Of a DNA stretch of 60,262 nucleotides, positions 1 to 8,212 are shown one piece after another. The notes beneath the pieces were generated by a model. It was not told the origin of the DNA. It made no database searches and saw nothing but the letters and a program-made list of their open reading frames with translations. The stretch is from Petrocella sp. FN5 (GTDB lineage Bacteria > Bacillota > Clostridia > Lachnospirales > Vallitaleaceae): the NCBI RefSeq assembly GCF_029210395.1, contig NZ_JARGDP010000012.1, forward strand, positions 1-60,262. Reading direction: 5' to 3'. Position 1 is the first letter of the stretch. Every line of letters begins with the position of its first letter. Made by a program: the position numbers and the translations under genes.

Positions 1-74
1 ACTTTATTTACTTTTTACATTGTAGCATTATATATGAACTTCAACAATAGAGATTAACCGACCGTAGACCATAA

Positions 75-103
75 TTGACATTAAAATATTAGTATGGTAA
101 CAT
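75..103 (+). promoter_or_regulatory. Likely sigma-A promoter of the GntR regulator
   Basis: TTGACA (75-80) is followed after 17 bases by TAACAT (98-103), about 28 bases before the GntR start codon. The -10 region overlaps ATGGTAACAT, which resembles the ATGGTACCAT palindrome before the next gene, so the regulator may control itself. The promoter spacing is read directly; the autoregulation is inference. Confidence 0.6.
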
Positions 104-130
104 ATCATATTATATTGATAGGAGGATTCC

Positions 131-823
131 ATGGTACTTAAGTTGATTGAAAGAAACAAATATGATTCTGTCAGAGAATATGTATATAATACATTACGTG
201 AAAATATTATGAACTTGGACTTGAAACCAGGAACGAATATAACTGAGAAGGATATTGCTGAAATGATGGAAGTAAGCCGAACACCTGTTAGAGAGGCTTT
301 GCTTAAATTATCTCAAGAAGATTTACTGAATATATATCCACAAAAAGGTACGATTGTGTCATTGCTTGATATTAATTATATTGAACAAGCGATGTTTATA
401 AGAATGAGCCTAGAAGTTGCAATCGTCAAGCTGGCGTGTCAAAAATTTTCAGAAGAGATCCTATATGAACTCAGAAAAAATTTGAATGACATGGCTTTTC
501 AAATCAAGCAATTGGATATTAATACGAAGCGCTTGTTTTCTTACGACACAGAGTTCCACAAATTGCTTTATAAAGGAACTGGGATGATGCAGGCATGGTT
601 TGTCATAACTCAAGTAAGCACCCACCTTAATCGAGCTAGGTATCTAAAGCTACTCACTTCGGACATTCATTGGGAAGGTATTATAAAGCAACATACAGAA
701 TTAGTGGATGCTCTTGAAAACAGGGAAACAGAAAAGGCCATAAAAGTATTAAATGCTCATCTTGGAGGGTTTGATATGGAGATATACAGATTAAAAGAAA
801 ACCATCAAGACCTATTCGTATAA
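131..823 (+). CDS. GntR-family regulator, FCD (FadR-like) subfamily
   Basis: This is a 230-residue transcription factor. Residues about 14-75 form the GntR winged helix-turn-helix, with the typical stretch VSRTPVREALLKL. The C-terminal part is all-helical and carries the FCD metal-ligand pattern (an Asp/Glu-rich DTEFHKLL helix and later histidines such as IKQHTEL), as expected for a sugar-acid sensor. The start is fixed by GGAGG at 121-125. It is the first gene of a uronate island and is followed by a terminator, so it is probably transcribed alone. FCD regulators such as UxuR and ExuR respond to uronate intermediates; a role here in controlling the adjacent oxidoreductase-TRAP operon is inferred from position and from matching palindromes in both promoters. 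Confidence 0.9.
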   Translation: MVLKLIERNKYDSVREYVYNTLRENIMNLDLKPGTNITEKDIAEMMEVSRTPVREALLKLSQEDLLNIYPQKGTIVSLLDINYIEQAMFIRMSLEVAIVKLACQKFSEEILYELRKNLNDMAFQIKQLDINTKRLFSYDTEFHKLLYKGTGMMQAWFVITQVSTHLNRARYLKLLTSDIHWEGIIKQHTELVDALENRETEKAIKVLNAHLGGFDMEIYRLKENHQDLFV

Positions 824-864
824 AGAAAACCAAATTTATTCCGATAAATTTGGTTTTCTTTTGT
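824..864 (+). terminator. Rho-independent terminator after the GntR gene
   Basis: A 15-bp inverted repeat (AGAAAACCAAATTTA pairing with TAAATTTGGTTTTCT) is followed by a T-rich stretch right after the stop codon. Confidence 0.85.
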
Positions 865-963
865 TCTCTAGGAGCGTCATACTCTAGTATTCAGCTTTAA
901 AACATAGCTTCATTTCTTCTTTGTGGGGTATTGAAAATTCCATAAAAAATTGATAGGAAAAGG

Positions 964-1012
964 TTGACAAGCCATTACTACCATGGTACCATACATTTAT
1001 TACTATGGTAGT
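964..1012 (+). promoter_or_regulatory. Promoter with overlapping palindromic operator before the oxidoreductase-TRAP operon
   Basis: TTGACA (964-969) is followed after 17 bases by TACCAT (987-992). Two overlapping perfect palindromes, TACCATGGTA (979-988) and ATGGTACCAT (983-992), cover the -10 box, and ACTACCAT (977-984) is repeated inverted as ATGGTAGT (1005-1012). UxuR/ExuR-type FCD regulators bind TGGT..ACCA palindromes, so the GntR protein encoded just upstream is the best candidate ligand. The repeats are seen directly; the binding is inferred. Confidence 0.6.
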
Positions 1013-1047
1013 TACACTAGAATACAAAGAAAGGAGGAGATGAGAAT

Positions 1048-2211
1048 ATGCGCAAACTAGGCATTGCAATAATTGGTCTAGGAGCAATATCCAGTGTACA
1101 CATAGAAGGCTATCTTAATTTTAAAGAGCAATGTGACATACGCGTTCTTTGTGATATGAATGTAGAAAAAGCAGACAAGATCATAAAAGACTTCGATATT
1201 AAAAATGCTACTGTGATTACGGATTGGCAAAAAGTATTGGATAAGGATGACATTGATCTGGTATCAATATGCTTACCACCTAGTCTTCATGCTACGATTG
1301 CAAAGCGAATTCTTGAATCGGGCAAAAATGTCCTTATTGAAAAACCTATGGCACTATCTTTGAAAGATTGCGATGACATTATTAGAATAGCAGAAGAGAA
1401 TAAAGTACTTGTTAGTGTTGTCTCTCAGAATAGGTATAAGATTCCTGTGATGAAAGTGAAACAAATCATTGATCGTAAAATTGCCGGTCCTGTTTTGACT
1501 TCAATAGTTAATTCTTTTTGGTGGCGAGGTGGAAATTATTACGATATCTGGTGGCGTGGTAAATGGCAGAGTGAAGGTGGTGGATGCCTGATGAATCATT
1601 CTGTTCATCATATTGATTTATTACAATGGATCAATGGCATGCCAAGTAGTGTAACGGCTGTTATTAACAATCTGGTTCATGATAATTCGGAGTGCGAGGA
1701 TCATGCTGTGGTAATCCTACAGTATCCCCAAATGACAGCACAATTGACTTCCTCATTATTGGCTCATAATGAAGAACAAGAGCTGATATTTCAGACAACA
1801 AAATGTAGACTATCTATTCCATGGAAACCTGCTGCATCAAAGGCTTTGGCAAATGGTTTTCCTGAAGAAAACACTCAGTTCCTAGAAGAAATTCAAGCCT
1901 ATTATGAGTCCGTTGAAGAAATAAAATATGAAGGCCATACGGCTCAGATTCTAAATGTCATAAGAGCTATTAATGGTGAAGAAGACTTGCTAATCGATGG
2001 TAATGAAGGTAGAAAGACGATTGAAATAATAATGGCGATATACAAATCAGCATTATTAGGTAGAACTGTGGATTTGCCTTTAGAAAAAGAGGACGATTTT
2101 TATAATTTTGACACTTTCATTCAGTCAATGCCACATTTTAATGAGAAAACAATTAGTACAGAAGGGTATTCAGAAAATGTAATTACCTTAGGTAGAAATG
2201 TAGGAAAATGA
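1048..2211 (+). CDS. Gfo/Idh/MocA-family NAD(P)-dependent oxidoreductase
   Basis: A 387-residue soluble dehydrogenase of the glucose-fructose oxidoreductase/inositol dehydrogenase family. The Rossmann start IAIIGLGAISSVHIEGY binds the dinucleotide and the EKPMA motif near residue 98 carries the family's catalytic lysine. GGGCLMNHSVHHIDLLQW holds the active-site His/Asp region. AAGGAGG lies 10 bases before the ATG. It opens an operon with a TRAP transporter and a second family member, so it most likely oxidises or epimerises the imported sugar acid. The exact substrate cannot be told from sequence. Confidence 0.88.
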   Translation: MRKLGIAIIGLGAISSVHIEGYLNFKEQCDIRVLCDMNVEKADKIIKDFDIKNATVITDWQKVLDKDDIDLVSICLPPSLHATIAKRILESGKNVLIEKPMALSLKDCDDIIRIAEENKVLVSVVSQNRYKIPVMKVKQIIDRKIAGPVLTSIVNSFWWRGGNYYDIWWRGKWQSEGGGCLMNHSVHHIDLLQWINGMPSSVTAVINNLVHDNSECEDHAVVILQYPQMTAQLTSSLLAHNEEQELIFQTTKCRLSIPWKPAASKALANGFPEENTQFLEEIQAYYESVEEIKYEGHTAQILNVIRAINGEEDLLIDGNEGRKTIEIIMAIYKSALLGRTVDLPLEKEDDFYNFDTFIQSMPHFNEKTISTEGYSENVITLGRNVGK

Positions 2212-2246
2212 TGTATAAAAATATATTGAATCGGGAGGAATAGAGA

Positions 2247-3311
2247 ATGAAAAGAATAACATCAATGTTATTGGTATTAAGTTTGGTTGCTATAGTATTT
2301 GTAGGATGCGCTGGAAAGGATTCAAATGTAACAGAGCCAATAAAAGAGAATGAAGAAGTTGAAACATCAGAAAATGAACCACTAGTAGATGATACAGTAT
2401 ATAAACTTAGAACTTCCACCAATTTAGGAGAGGTAGGAACAACAGGTTTAGCCTTAAAATATTTTGTTGATCAAGTTAATGAAAGATCAGGCGGAAGAAT
2501 CGAAGCAACAGCTAATTATGGATCTGAACTTGGTAGTCAACTTGAGCAAGTAGAAATGGCACAGTTAGGTGATTTGGAAATGGTATGTGCAGCACCCGGT
2601 ACCGGATTGGGTGGATGGGTTCCTGAATTAGCTATGTATGAGTTCCCTTTTATTTTTGACGACAATGAGCAATATAGAAAAGTTCTAGTAGATACCGAAG
2701 ACGAAGTTACTAAGCTGGTTTCTGAGTATGGATTCACAGCGGCATCGGGACAATCCCAAGGTGCCAGAAATATTCTGACGCTTAAGCCGATTAATACAAT
2801 TGAAGATTTAGCGGGTGTCAAAATGCGTGGACCCAATGTTGTATATACAGATATGTTTGACGCCCTTGGTGCTGCAGGAACGATAACCGGATGGAATGAC
2901 ATTTATACATCACTTCAAACAAAAGTCATTGAAGGATGTGAAGCTTCACCAAGTGCTCTCTATTCAATGAATTTTCATGAGCAAGCAAAGAATATGACGG
3001 TAACCAATCACATTATTGCGTGTACATACTATTTCTTTAATACGGAGTGGCTTGAGAGTTTACCAGATAACTTGAAAACAATTGTACTTGAAAGCGCAGA
3101 AGATGCAAGAGAATACCATGCAAAACTATATGATGAAGAAGATGCAATAGCATTACAAGCGATGATCGATGAAGGTGTTAATGTGATAGAATTATCACCA
3201 GAAGAAAAAGCAAAATTTGTTGAAGCATGTTCTGGAATGTTAGATGAGTACAGAGCAAAAGGCGATAATTGGAATGCTTTTATAGATGTATTATTAGCCG
3301 CAAAAAATTGA
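2247..3311 (+). CDS. TRAP transporter solute-binding lipoprotein (DctP family)
   Basis: A 354-residue extracytoplasmic receptor that captures an organic acid for the membrane subunits encoded next. The N-terminus is a lipoprotein signal with lipobox VGC near residue 21, followed by an acidic linker. The family core is clear: MAQLGDLEMVCAAPG, AGVKMRGPNVVY with the arginine that binds the ligand carboxylate, and LQTKVIEGCEASP. Gene order SBP-DctQ-DctM is canonical. A uronate or related sugar acid is the likely ligand given the surrounding enzymes, but this is inference. Two large stem-loops follow the stop codon. Confidence 0.92.
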   Translation: MKRITSMLLVLSLVAIVFVGCAGKDSNVTEPIKENEEVETSENEPLVDDTVYKLRTSTNLGEVGTTGLALKYFVDQVNERSGGRIEATANYGSELGSQLEQVEMAQLGDLEMVCAAPGTGLGGWVPELAMYEFPFIFDDNEQYRKVLVDTEDEVTKLVSEYGFTAASGQSQGARNILTLKPINTIEDLAGVKMRGPNVVYTDMFDALGAAGTITGWNDIYTSLQTKVIEGCEASPSALYSMNFHEQAKNMTVTNHIIACTYYFFNTEWLESLPDNLKTIVLESAEDAREYHAKLYDEEDAIALQAMIDEGVNVIELSPEEKAKFVEACSGMLDEYRAKGDNWNAFIDVLLAAKN

Positions 3312-3327
3312 TATAATATGAAGAATT

Positions 3328-3371
3328 ACTATTGTTGGCATGATTACATTCGTAATTATGTCAACAATAGT
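3328..3371 (+). other. Stem-loop 1 between TRAP dctP and dctQ genes
   Basis: ACTATTGTTG and CAACAATAGT pair at the base and ATTAC/GTAAT closes a four-base loop, giving a long, slightly imperfect hairpin. There is no T-tract. Such structures between a binding-protein gene and its permease genes often stabilise the upstream mRNA and lower expression of the membrane genes; that role here is inferred. Confidence 0.65.
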
Positions 3372-3423
3372 ATTCTGATTTCTATTAGGAAAGAGCCACT
3401 TCCCTAACAGAAATCAGAATACT
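3369..3423 (+). other. Stem-loop 2 between TRAP dctP and dctQ genes
   Basis: AGTATTCTGATTTCT pairs with AGAAATCAGAATACT, extended inside by TTAGG/CCTAA, around a short loop. It shares three bases with stem-loop 1, so both can form nearly side by side. It lacks a T-run and so looks like a partial block or RNase barrier rather than a strong terminator. Confidence 0.65.
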
Positions 3424-3515
3424 AGCTTTAATGCATGGTCCTCATATGTGCTAAGAAGAAAGATTTTTTGTAACGAACCTCTTAGGTTAATACTATTATG
3501 GAAGGAACTGAAGTG

Positions 3516-4025
3516 ATGATCAAAAAAATATACATTATATTAGACAGAATACGTTCGGTTGGGATTGTAAGTATATTCTCATTCATGCTTTTATTAAGTC
3601 TTCTGCAAATATTTCTCAGATATTTTTCCTTTCTGGGTTTGAGATTATTTACTTGGGGAGATGAGATTGTTAGATTATCAAGTATATGGGTGGTGTTTTT
3701 GGCAGCAAGTTTGGGTGTAAAGGAAAAAGCACATCTAAGTGTAGCCTTTTTTTTAGAAAAATATCTTCCAAAAAAATTAATGGTCAGTGTACAAAACATT
3801 GCAAGTCTTATTGTCATAGTAACCCAAGTATTTCTTATATACTATGGAAGCAGATATGCTCTAAATGCTGTCGGTAAAACCTTGCAGAACATTGATATGT
3901 CCATTGCATGGTTTTATGCAGCAATACCTGTAGGCTGTTTTTATTTATTGATGGACTATATTCTCATTTTGGTATACAAAGAGCATCCGTATTCAAGAAA
4001 AAAATTAAGCATAGATAAGAATTAA
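3516..4025 (+). CDS. TRAP transporter small membrane subunit (DctQ family)
   Basis: About 169 residues with four predicted membrane helices, the hallmark of DctQ. The family-typical region FTWGDEIVRLSSIWVVFLAA, followed by a KEKAHL turn, is present. I choose the ATG at 3516 because GGAAGGA (3500-3506) sits 9 bases upstream; the ATG at 3498 would overlap that ribosome site. DctQ couples the binding protein to DctM in sodium-driven uptake. Confidence 0.88.
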   Translation: MIKKIYIILDRIRSVGIVSIFSFMLLLSLLQIFLRYFSFLGLRLFTWGDEIVRLSSIWVVFLAASLGVKEKAHLSVAFFLEKYLPKKLMVSVQNIASLIVIVTQVFLIYYGSRYALNAVGKTLQNIDMSIAWFYAAIPVGCFYLLMDYILILVYKEHPYSRKKLSIDKN

Positions 4026-4044
4026 TAAAAAATGGGAGGAAAAT

Positions 4045-5325
4045 ATGATACAAATACTATTAGTTTTTGCATGCCTAATCCTTTTTATACTTTTAGGCTT
4101 TCCAATATATATGTCTACCATAATTACTGGCATTATATTTGTTCTAGCAATGGATATATCGCCGACACTTGTCATTATAAAAATGTTTGGTAGCATAAAC
4201 TCATTTGCATTAATGGCAATACCTTTTTTTATCATTGCAGGTAATATAATGATGAAAGCAGGTATAACGGATAAGTTGGTTAATTTTGCGAACGCCATTG
4301 TTGGTCAAATGAAAGGCGGATTAGGACATGTCAATATTGTGACATCAATGCTTTTTGGAGGCATCCAAGGTTCAGGTGCAGCAGATGCATCAGCTATTGG
4401 AGGCATGCTTATTCCTGCAATGGAAAAGCAAGGTTATGAAAAAGACTATGCTGTTGCGGTTACAGCTGCTTCTTCACTACTAAGTCCAATCATACCACCG
4501 AGTATTGCAATGATTCTCTACTCTTTTTACACAGAGATGTCCGTTGGTAAATTATTTCTAAGTGGTATTATTCCAGGGCTTACAATCGGAATAACTATGA
4601 TGATCATCAATGCGCTGCTATATCGAAAAAGAGGGTATAAGTTTGAACTTCAAAAATTCAATTTTAAGAATTTATTGGTCACCTTTTTGGATTCATTTGG
4701 AGCTCTAATAATGCCTCTTATCATAGTTCTTGGGATTGTATTTGGTGTTGTTACACCAACTGAATCAGGTGTATTAGCTATTATATATGGACTTTTCTAT
4801 GGCTTTATTGTTTCTAGATCACTCAAGTTAGATATGGTACCCAAAATATTGTTAGAATCGGCCATTACGACATCGGTTGTCTTAATGACAATTTCGGCTG
4901 CCGGCATTATCAGTAATGTTTTTGTTAGGATGAATCTCCAAGGTGAGATTGTCAATTTCTCTGTAAATGTTATTGGAAATCCATATATAGCAACATTCTT
5001 CTTAATCTTAATCATGATGATATTAGGTTGTTTTTTGGATCCTACCATACTCATTGCAATGTTTGCCACAAGCATACTAAGTGTCGGAACCTCTTTAGGT
5101 TTTGATCCAGTACATTATGGTATTATTATGATTATTGTTATGCAAATAGGCGCCATCACACCACCTGTTGGAACTTTTTTGTTTATTAGCTGCGGAATAG
5201 CCGGACTTCCTATAGAAAAAAGTGTAAAACCATTGGTGCCATTTATTCTATGTGTTTTAGTAATAGTTACAATTATGATATTTGTACCTGGGATGGCAAC
5301 CTGGATACCAAGTTTAATAGGTTAA
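4045..5325 (+). CDS. TRAP transporter large permease subunit (DctM family)
   Basis: A 426-residue protein with about twelve hydrophobic segments, the usual DctM size and layout. Characteristic stretches include MAIPFFIIAGNIMMKAGITD, GSGAADASAIGGMLIP and the C-terminal GAITPPVGTFLF. GGGAGG precedes the start. It forms the ion-coupled translocation channel with the neighbouring DctQ and receives substrate from the DctP lipoprotein. Confidence 0.94.
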   Translation: MIQILLVFACLILFILLGFPIYMSTIITGIIFVLAMDISPTLVIIKMFGSINSFALMAIPFFIIAGNIMMKAGITDKLVNFANAIVGQMKGGLGHVNIVTSMLFGGIQGSGAADASAIGGMLIPAMEKQGYEKDYAVAVTAASSLLSPIIPPSIAMILYSFYTEMSVGKLFLSGIIPGLTIGITMMIINALLYRKRGYKFELQKFNFKNLLVTFLDSFGALIMPLIIVLGIVFGVVTPTESGVLAIIYGLFYGFIVSRSLKLDMVPKILLESAITTSVVLMTISAAGIISNVFVRMNLQGEIVNFSVNVIGNPYIATFFLILIMMILGCFLDPTILIAMFATSILSVGTSLGFDPVHYGIIMIIVMQIGAITPPVGTFLFISCGIAGLPIEKSVKPLVPFILCVLVIVTIMIFVPGMATWIPSLIG

Positions 5326-5334
5326 GGATAAAGG

Positions 5335-6432
5335 ATGGATAATATGAGTAGAGCAGACGGCATGAATTATGCACCAAAAGGAAAACAAAAACCAGTTTGC
5401 AAAAAGGGGGATTTTGTTTTCTCTGTAATAGGCTTGAATCACGGCCATATTTATGGGATGTGTAATGGTCTTATTGAAGCGGGTGCAGAATTAAAGTCGG
5501 TTTATGACACAGATGAAGAACGGCTAAAGAGATTTGTAGATACTTACAAGAATGTCAAAATAGCCAAAAGCGAAGATGAAATACTTAATGACCATAGGAT
5601 AAATATGATTGCGAGTGCTACAATCACATCAGAAAGAGGACCACTAGGTATGAAAGTGCTGGAGAGTGGTAAAGACTACTTTGTTGATAAAGCACCCTTT
5701 ACAACTTTAGAACAACTAGAAATAGCTAGACAGAAAACGAAATACACCGGTAAAAAGTATATGGTTTATTATAGCGAACGACTTCATGTAGAAAGTTCAG
5801 TATTTGCTGAAGAACTTATCAAGGATGGCGCAATAGGAAAAGTAATACAGGTCATGGGTCTTGGTCCTCATAGATTAAATCCATCGAGTAGACCGGACTG
5901 GTTTTTTGAAAAAGAAAAGTATGGTGGCATCTTATGTGATATCGGAAGTCATCAGATCGAGCAATACCTCACTTTTGCAAATGTTAAGGATGCTACAGTT
6001 GTAAGAAGTCAGATTGCAAATTATAATAATCCACAATATCCTGAGTTGGAAGACTTTGGTGAAGCCATGTTAATTGGAGACAACGGTGCTACCAATTATT
6101 TTAGGGTCGATTGGTTCACACCAAAAGGGCTTCGTACATGGGGGGATGGAAGGACGATTATACTCGGAACCAATGGTTATATTGAGTTGAGAAAATATAT
6201 TGATATTGGTAGAGAAGACACTTCAGATCATGTATACTTGGTAAACAATGAAGGTGAAAAGCACATTCATGTAGCAGGGAATGTTGGTTTCCCTTACTTT
6301 GGTAAACTAATCTTAGATTCGCTGAACAGAACTGAAAATGCGATGACACAAGAGCATGCTTTCAAAGCAGCTGAATTATCCTTAATAGCACAATCCTTGG
6401 CAGTAAGAATTAACCACAAAATAAAAGGTTAG
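5335..6432 (+). CDS. Gfo/Idh/MocA-family oxidoreductase, divergent member
   Basis: A 365-residue relative of the first oxidoreductase in the operon. The nucleotide-binding start reads FSVIGLNHGHIYGM, in place of the usual GxGxxG, and the catalytic EKP motif is DKAPF, which keeps the lysine. The C-terminal domain carries GGILCDIGSHQIEQYL, matching the conserved Gly-Gly..Asp..His region. Start choice is uncertain: the ATG here has TAAGGA 6 bases upstream, while an in-frame ATG at 5344 has AAGGATGG 5 bases upstream. It closes the first TRAP operon and may work on the same sugar acid as its paralogue. The substrate is unknown. Confidence 0.82.
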   Translation: MDNMSRADGMNYAPKGKQKPVCKKGDFVFSVIGLNHGHIYGMCNGLIEAGAELKSVYDTDEERLKRFVDTYKNVKIAKSEDEILNDHRINMIASATITSERGPLGMKVLESGKDYFVDKAPFTTLEQLEIARQKTKYTGKKYMVYYSERLHVESSVFAEELIKDGAIGKVIQVMGLGPHRLNPSSRPDWFFEKEKYGGILCDIGSHQIEQYLTFANVKDATVVRSQIANYNNPQYPELEDFGEAMLIGDNGATNYFRVDWFTPKGLRTWGDGRTIILGTNGYIELRKYIDIGREDTSDHVYLVNNEGEKHIHVAGNVGFPYFGKLILDSLNRTENAMTQEHAFKAAELSLIAQSLAVRINHKIKG

Positions 6433-6470
6433 GGCTTTTATTATGCCTTGTTTTATGCTATTATAGTCAA

Positions 6471-6513
6471 CAGTCAGTTCGTAACCATCCTGACTATAAA
6501 CAAAACTAGGAGG
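6471..6513 (+). promoter_or_regulatory. preQ1-I riboswitch before queT
   Basis: AGTCAG (6472-6477) and CTGACT (6490-6495) form a 6-bp stem around a 12-base loop TTCGTAACCATC. An A-rich tail (ATAAACAAAACTAGG) follows and ends in the AGGAGG ribosome site, 8 bases before the queT ATG. Stem size, loop length, the GTAACC loop segment and the A-rich tail all fit class I preQ1 aptamers. Ligand binding would draw the tail into the H-type pseudoknot and hide the ribosome site, so control is probably translational. A covariance-model search was not run. Confidence 0.75.
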
Positions 6514-6521
6514 CTTTAAAA

Positions 6522-6998
6522 ATGAATAAGAAAACGAAGTATCTGGTCCAATCCGGTGTGATTGCGGCGATCTATGTGGTGCTGGCCCAAGTCTTTGGCT
6601 TTATTGGATTTGGACCGATTCAGTTTAGGATTGCGGAAGCTCTGACGGTTCTGCCATTTTTTACCCCGGCAGCAATACCAGGTGTATTTATCGGGTGTTT
6701 GCTTGCCAATATTCTATATGGCGGTGTTTTGCTTGACGTTGTATTTGGATCTTTGACAACACTTTTAGCGGCTTATCTATCGTTTAAGCTTAAGAAGAAC
6801 AAATGGATGGTCACAGTACCACCAATTCTTCTAAACGCAGCCATCATACCCTTTGTACTGAAATATGGCTATGGTGTACCCGAAGGTATTCCTTTTATGA
6901 TGGGTACCATTTTCTTGGGACAATTCATCGTTGTCGGCATTATCGGTATGGTACTGCTTCATGCCTTGTTGCCAATCAAAGATAAGATTTTTGAATAA
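6522..6998 (+). CDS. queT: Queuosine precursor ECF transporter S component (QueT)
   Basis: A 158-residue membrane protein with about five hydrophobic helices. GPIQFRIAEALTVLPFFTP and IPGVFIGCLLANILYGG are signatures of the QueT family. QueT is the substrate-binding S component of an energy-coupling-factor transporter that takes up preQ1 or a related deazapurine. The riboswitch in its leader supports this independently. No ECF ATPase or T component is nearby, so it must share a module encoded elsewhere. It is unrelated in function to the flanking uronate genes. Confidence 0.9.
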   Translation: MNKKTKYLVQSGVIAAIYVVLAQVFGFIGFGPIQFRIAEALTVLPFFTPAAIPGVFIGCLLANILYGGVLLDVVFGSLTTLLAAYLSFKLKKNKWMVTVPPILLNAAIIPFVLKYGYGVPEGIPFMMGTIFLGQFIVVGIIGMVLLHALLPIKDKIFE

Positions 6999-7016
6999 AA
7001 AAATTGAATAAGTAAC

Positions 7017-7062
7017 AAAAATACACAGAGTATAAAATTAGTTTTTCTTCTCTGTGTATTTT
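7017..7062. terminator. Bidirectional terminator between queT and the araC-type gene
   Basis: AAAATACACAGAG and CTCTGTGTATTTT form a 13-bp stem. The A/T ends give a T-run on both strands, fitting the convergent genes on either side. Confidence 0.8.
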
Positions 7063-7110
7063 AATGCCAACTTTTATATTTCTTTGGATAGAATACTTTA
7101 ACCTAGACTA

Positions 7111-7962
7111 CTAGTATATGCGTTTCTTACTCTGACGATACTTATGAGGTGAGATACCGTATTCTTGTTTGAAAATATGATAAAAATAGCTTAAACTTTG
7201 AAAACCTACATCAAAGGCTAAATCTATAATTTCATGATCAGAGTGCATAAGCATGTTTGCGACATAGTTAAGTCTTTTTGAATTAATATACTTAACAGGT
7301 GTGGTATGAAGGTGTTTTCTAAATTCTCGACAGATATGTTCTTTTGTTTTACCAGAAAGATTTTCTAAGTTATCCAAACCATTTGCTAAATTATCAATAC
7401 TATCAAGCGATTTTAGTAGACGTTCAAGCCAAATAGGTAATATTGCTTTATCTGAAGGTACCTTATTATAAGTAACGGGTATAAAATATTTGGACATTAC
7501 ATCTATTAATTGAATTCTAAGATAAGTACGTATTTTTTCTTCTTCCTGAACTGGAAAAAGACTTAAGCGTTCAAGACGAGATTGTAGAAGGTTTTTCTCA
7601 TTATGGCAAAGGGTAGTAACGGGAACCAATGCTAGTGACAAAAGTGTTTCTTTTATATCTGAACTATAGAGGTATTCAAATAATGAATCAATTGTAGAAG
7701 ATGGGAATGCTAAGTTAATATGTGTACATTCGCCTAGAGATATTTTTGAATGAACATCGCCAGGTCTGACAAAGACCAATGAACCTTCAGTTAGATTAAA
7801 TCTTTGGTCGACCAACTCATAGAGCATTTTACCACGGGTTATTAATGTTAATTCATAGAAGTCATGTACCTGTGGATATTGAGATGGATCAATTTGTGTA
7901 TGGAAGGCAAAATGAGTTTCACTATTCATGTTAATAACATTTTTTGTATTGATATTATGCAT
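7111..7962 (-). CDS. AraC-family regulator with cupin sensor domain
   Basis: A 283-residue regulator. The N-terminal half is a cupin-like pocket (FHTQIDPSQYPQVHDFYELT, with GSLVFVRPGDVHS further on), and residues about 185-283 form the paired AraC helix-turn-helix with the signature LAFDVGFQSLSYFYHIFKQ and GISPHKYRQ. It is divergent from the uxuA operon across a 250-bp AT-rich region, so it most likely activates uptake and breakdown of a uronate. The effector is unknown. Confidence 0.9.
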   Translation of the reverse strand: MHNINTKNVINMNSETHFAFHTQIDPSQYPQVHDFYELTLITRGKMLYELVDQRFNLTEGSLVFVRPGDVHSKISLGECTHINLAFPSSTIDSLFEYLYSSDIKETLLSLALVPVTTLCHNEKNLLQSRLERLSLFPVQEEEKIRTYLRIQLIDVMSKYFIPVTYNKVPSDKAILPIWLERLLKSLDSIDNLANGLDNLENLSGKTKEHICREFRKHLHTTPVKYINSKRLNYVANMLMHSDHEIIDLAFDVGFQSLSYFYHIFKQEYGISPHKYRQSKKRIY

Positions 7963-8052
7963 TTTTCATATCCTCCATAAAACTGTCATAATATCAATAT
8001 ACAGCAGTATTAAAAAAAATACAACAAGATTATTACATAGATATAATATACA

Positions 8053-8098
8053 ATAAATCTATAAATCATGGTGTTGTGCACAAGAAATATAGATTTAT
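8053..8098. promoter_or_regulatory. Composite inverted repeat in the araC-uxuA intergenic region
   Basis: ATAAATCTAT (8053-8062) is repeated inverted as ATAGATTTAT (8089-8098), and the palindrome TTGTGCACAA lies between them at 8074-8083. A weak promoter for uxuA (TTGATT 8122-8127, 17 bases, TAATTA 8145-8150) follows. The arrangement looks like an operator for the divergently encoded AraC-type protein or a second regulator; this is inferred from position and symmetry. Confidence 0.45.
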
Positions 8099-8212
8099 AT
8101 AAAAAAATTTATTCACTTTTATTGATTTATTCTGTAATAAGAGATAATTAATTATAATTATTAAAAAGATGCTTAATTAAAAAAATTAATACTGTCAGAA
8201 ATGAGGAATAAA

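Noticed and set aside
3369-3423. Strong rho-independent terminator after the first dctP
   Set aside because: The stem is long but has no T-run, and the downstream TRAP genes have no separate strong promoter that I can see.
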